Part shown: one piece after another, positions 62,571 to 64,000 of the stretch
Numbering within the stretch: the stretch's first letter is position 1
How the letters are laid out: each line of letters begins with the position of its first letter
Source of the DNA: Sitta carolinensis
Lineage: Eukaryota > Chordata > Aves > Passeriformes > Sittidae
Direction of reading: 5' to 3'
NCBI GenBank assembly: GCA_032173965.1
Contig: CM063287.1
Span: forward strand, 12,157,859 to 12,221,858
DNA: 64,000 bases
The notes under the pieces: model-generated
Told to the model about the DNA's origin: nothing
Databases searched by the model: none
Seen by the model: the letters and a program-made list of their open reading frames with translations, nothing else
Translations under genes and position numbers: made by a program

Positions 62571-64000
62571 AGATTTTGTGACTGCCACGGAAGTTTGGTT
62601 CAGCTCTCTCAAATTTATATTAAGAATCCATGTTCTGCCTGGAATAACTCAAATGGAATGTACATATCACAGTGCTTCCTTGCTGTTCAGTTAGAGAAAA
62701 CAGTGTTTATATCAACGCCTTCAAACCTCTCAATGGCAATTAACTGCTTTGAGCTGAAAGGTAACAAAAACTATTTCAAGGATCATTTTCAAATGGATTG
62801 TCCTGAAGCTGGGGGTTTATACTCCTCCACCTGTATCCAAGTGACAGAAATTCAATCACTCATTTATGAGATATCCTCTAATTTAATATCAACTGTAAAA
62901 ATGTTTTTAGAAATAGATCTCAGCAGAACTTATTGCAGATGCCCTACAAGTCTCTTACAACAAAATCATTTATCAAATATGTGAGAATCTGTCAGGAGGT
63001 AGGATATCTGAACCTTGTCCTAGATTGCTTTTTATATATGGATTAATGAATGAAGTAATAAATCAAGAAAGACTGCTGTGCTCTGATTATTCTCAGTTCC
63101 TTGTATATAGCTTCTTTTAATGTCCTACCTGCAAGGCAATGGGGAAAAATAGAAAAAGATAGGACTGCAGAGAATCAGCTTTTCTTTTTGTAGTGATTCT
63201 ACCTAGTGCTGCTTATCCTTTTTTGGTTGTATTTGCTCTGTGATGCCTAAAAGCTGGGTGGGAAACAGAATTCTTCCCTCCCTAAAGACACCCATGTGAT
63301 CTGAGGGAATAGGTTTCTTCATACATAGCATAATTACTGACAGTATTTCAGAAAACAGTATAGGTTTTACAGCATATTTGTTCTTGACTACAGTAAAGCA
63401 TGAAAATACATGTCACAAATTTAGGGTTAATTGCATCTTTTAGTCTCCCAAAGCAGTCAACTGCAGCCTTACTACTACTGTCAGTTATTGTCCTAAAGGT
63501 CACAGTTATTACAGAAAACAGTGTTAACTGTCTAACCTAGCTAAGATAACTTGTTAGAAGTTGATCTGAAAGCAAGCAAGAGAACCAACATGGTGTTACA
63601 CCTCTTTAGTGATTTAATAGTTTCAATTATGTACCAATTTATTTATTTTTTTAATAATGTTAATTTGCCATATATACAAACCCAAAATATCTTGGAAATT
63701 CATAAACTTTCATAGTCTACACCAGAGAGTTCCAAGGGTCCAAGAGTTTTTTCTAAGACTTTTAAAAGCAAATCTTCCTTCTGTAGCTTGTGGAATCTGT
63801 CTAGATTTATTTTCTTTCAGGCATTATAAAGTCTTTGGGAAGAAGTGTAAATGCGGAGGAGACGTTTCTGGCTCCCAACTGTGGAGGGCTATATGACTTG
63901 TAATCACAAGTGCTCTGACAGTGTTTGCTATTCTGTTGTTGGAAAATCCTCCTTGCCTATCCTGAAGCTTTTATTTTCTCCTTATCCCTCATTTGCATTC
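62571..64000. other. AT-rich DNA, no gene recognised
   Basis: Outside the tail of the 150-codon frame that starts in CR1, open frames are short (79 codons at 63657-63896). No repeat or RNA gene recognised up to the window end. Confidence 0.6.

Noticed and set aside
62532..62984. 150-codon plus-strand open frame
   Set aside because: It starts inside an inverted CR1 fragment and continues into AT-rich unique DNA, with no domain or codon pattern of a gene.

Overview
The window looks like nuclear DNA from a bird, probably a neoavian. The evidence is repeats recognised by eye from general knowledge: three 5'-truncated CR1 LINE fragments, two inverted copies of an LTR family that is widespread in bird genomes, a solo LTR of a second avian endogenous retrovirus (ERV) family, and one fragment resembling an ERV leader. 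No LINE-1, Alu or other mammalian repeat was recognised. Most of the DNA is AT-rich, CpG-poor and stop-rich in all six frames. I found no protein-coding gene, no exon I could defend, and no rRNA, tRNA or CRISPR array. The window is best read as intergenic desert or the inside of very large intron(s). I could not run homology, repeat or conservation searches, so small exons and lncRNAs may be missed.

Layout. 1-8743: AT-rich DNA without a recognised gene. 8744-9329: minus-strand solo LTR. 9330-27310: mostly unique AT-rich DNA with homopolymer tracts, a CpG-richer unassigned segment (21281-21721), a 123-bp A-rich tract (23392-23514), and a palindromic octamer motif beside a short hairpin (24367-24444). 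27311-27480: 45-bp periodic ERV-like fragment. 30925-31640: sharp GC-rich island with two adjacent minisatellites (17-bp and 19-bp units). 33878-34009: degenerate 44-bp tandem repeat. 36475-37020: plus-strand LTR of the same family as 8744-9329. 40189-40317 and 45341-45586: plus-strand CR1. 41290-41640: possible conserved noncoding element. 56442-56905: solo LTR of a second family. 57656-57698: poly(A) tract between 10-bp direct repeats. 62395-62570: minus-strand CR1.

No set of genes here works together. The best candidates for something unusual are regulatory or structural: the 17-bp minisatellite, which places seven exact AP-2-like palindromes at 17-bp spacing and is open in all three frames on one strand only; the PORE-like octamer palindrome; and the poly(A) tract flanked by direct repeats in a genome whose main LINE does not use poly(A) tails. 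All need computation or experiment to confirm.
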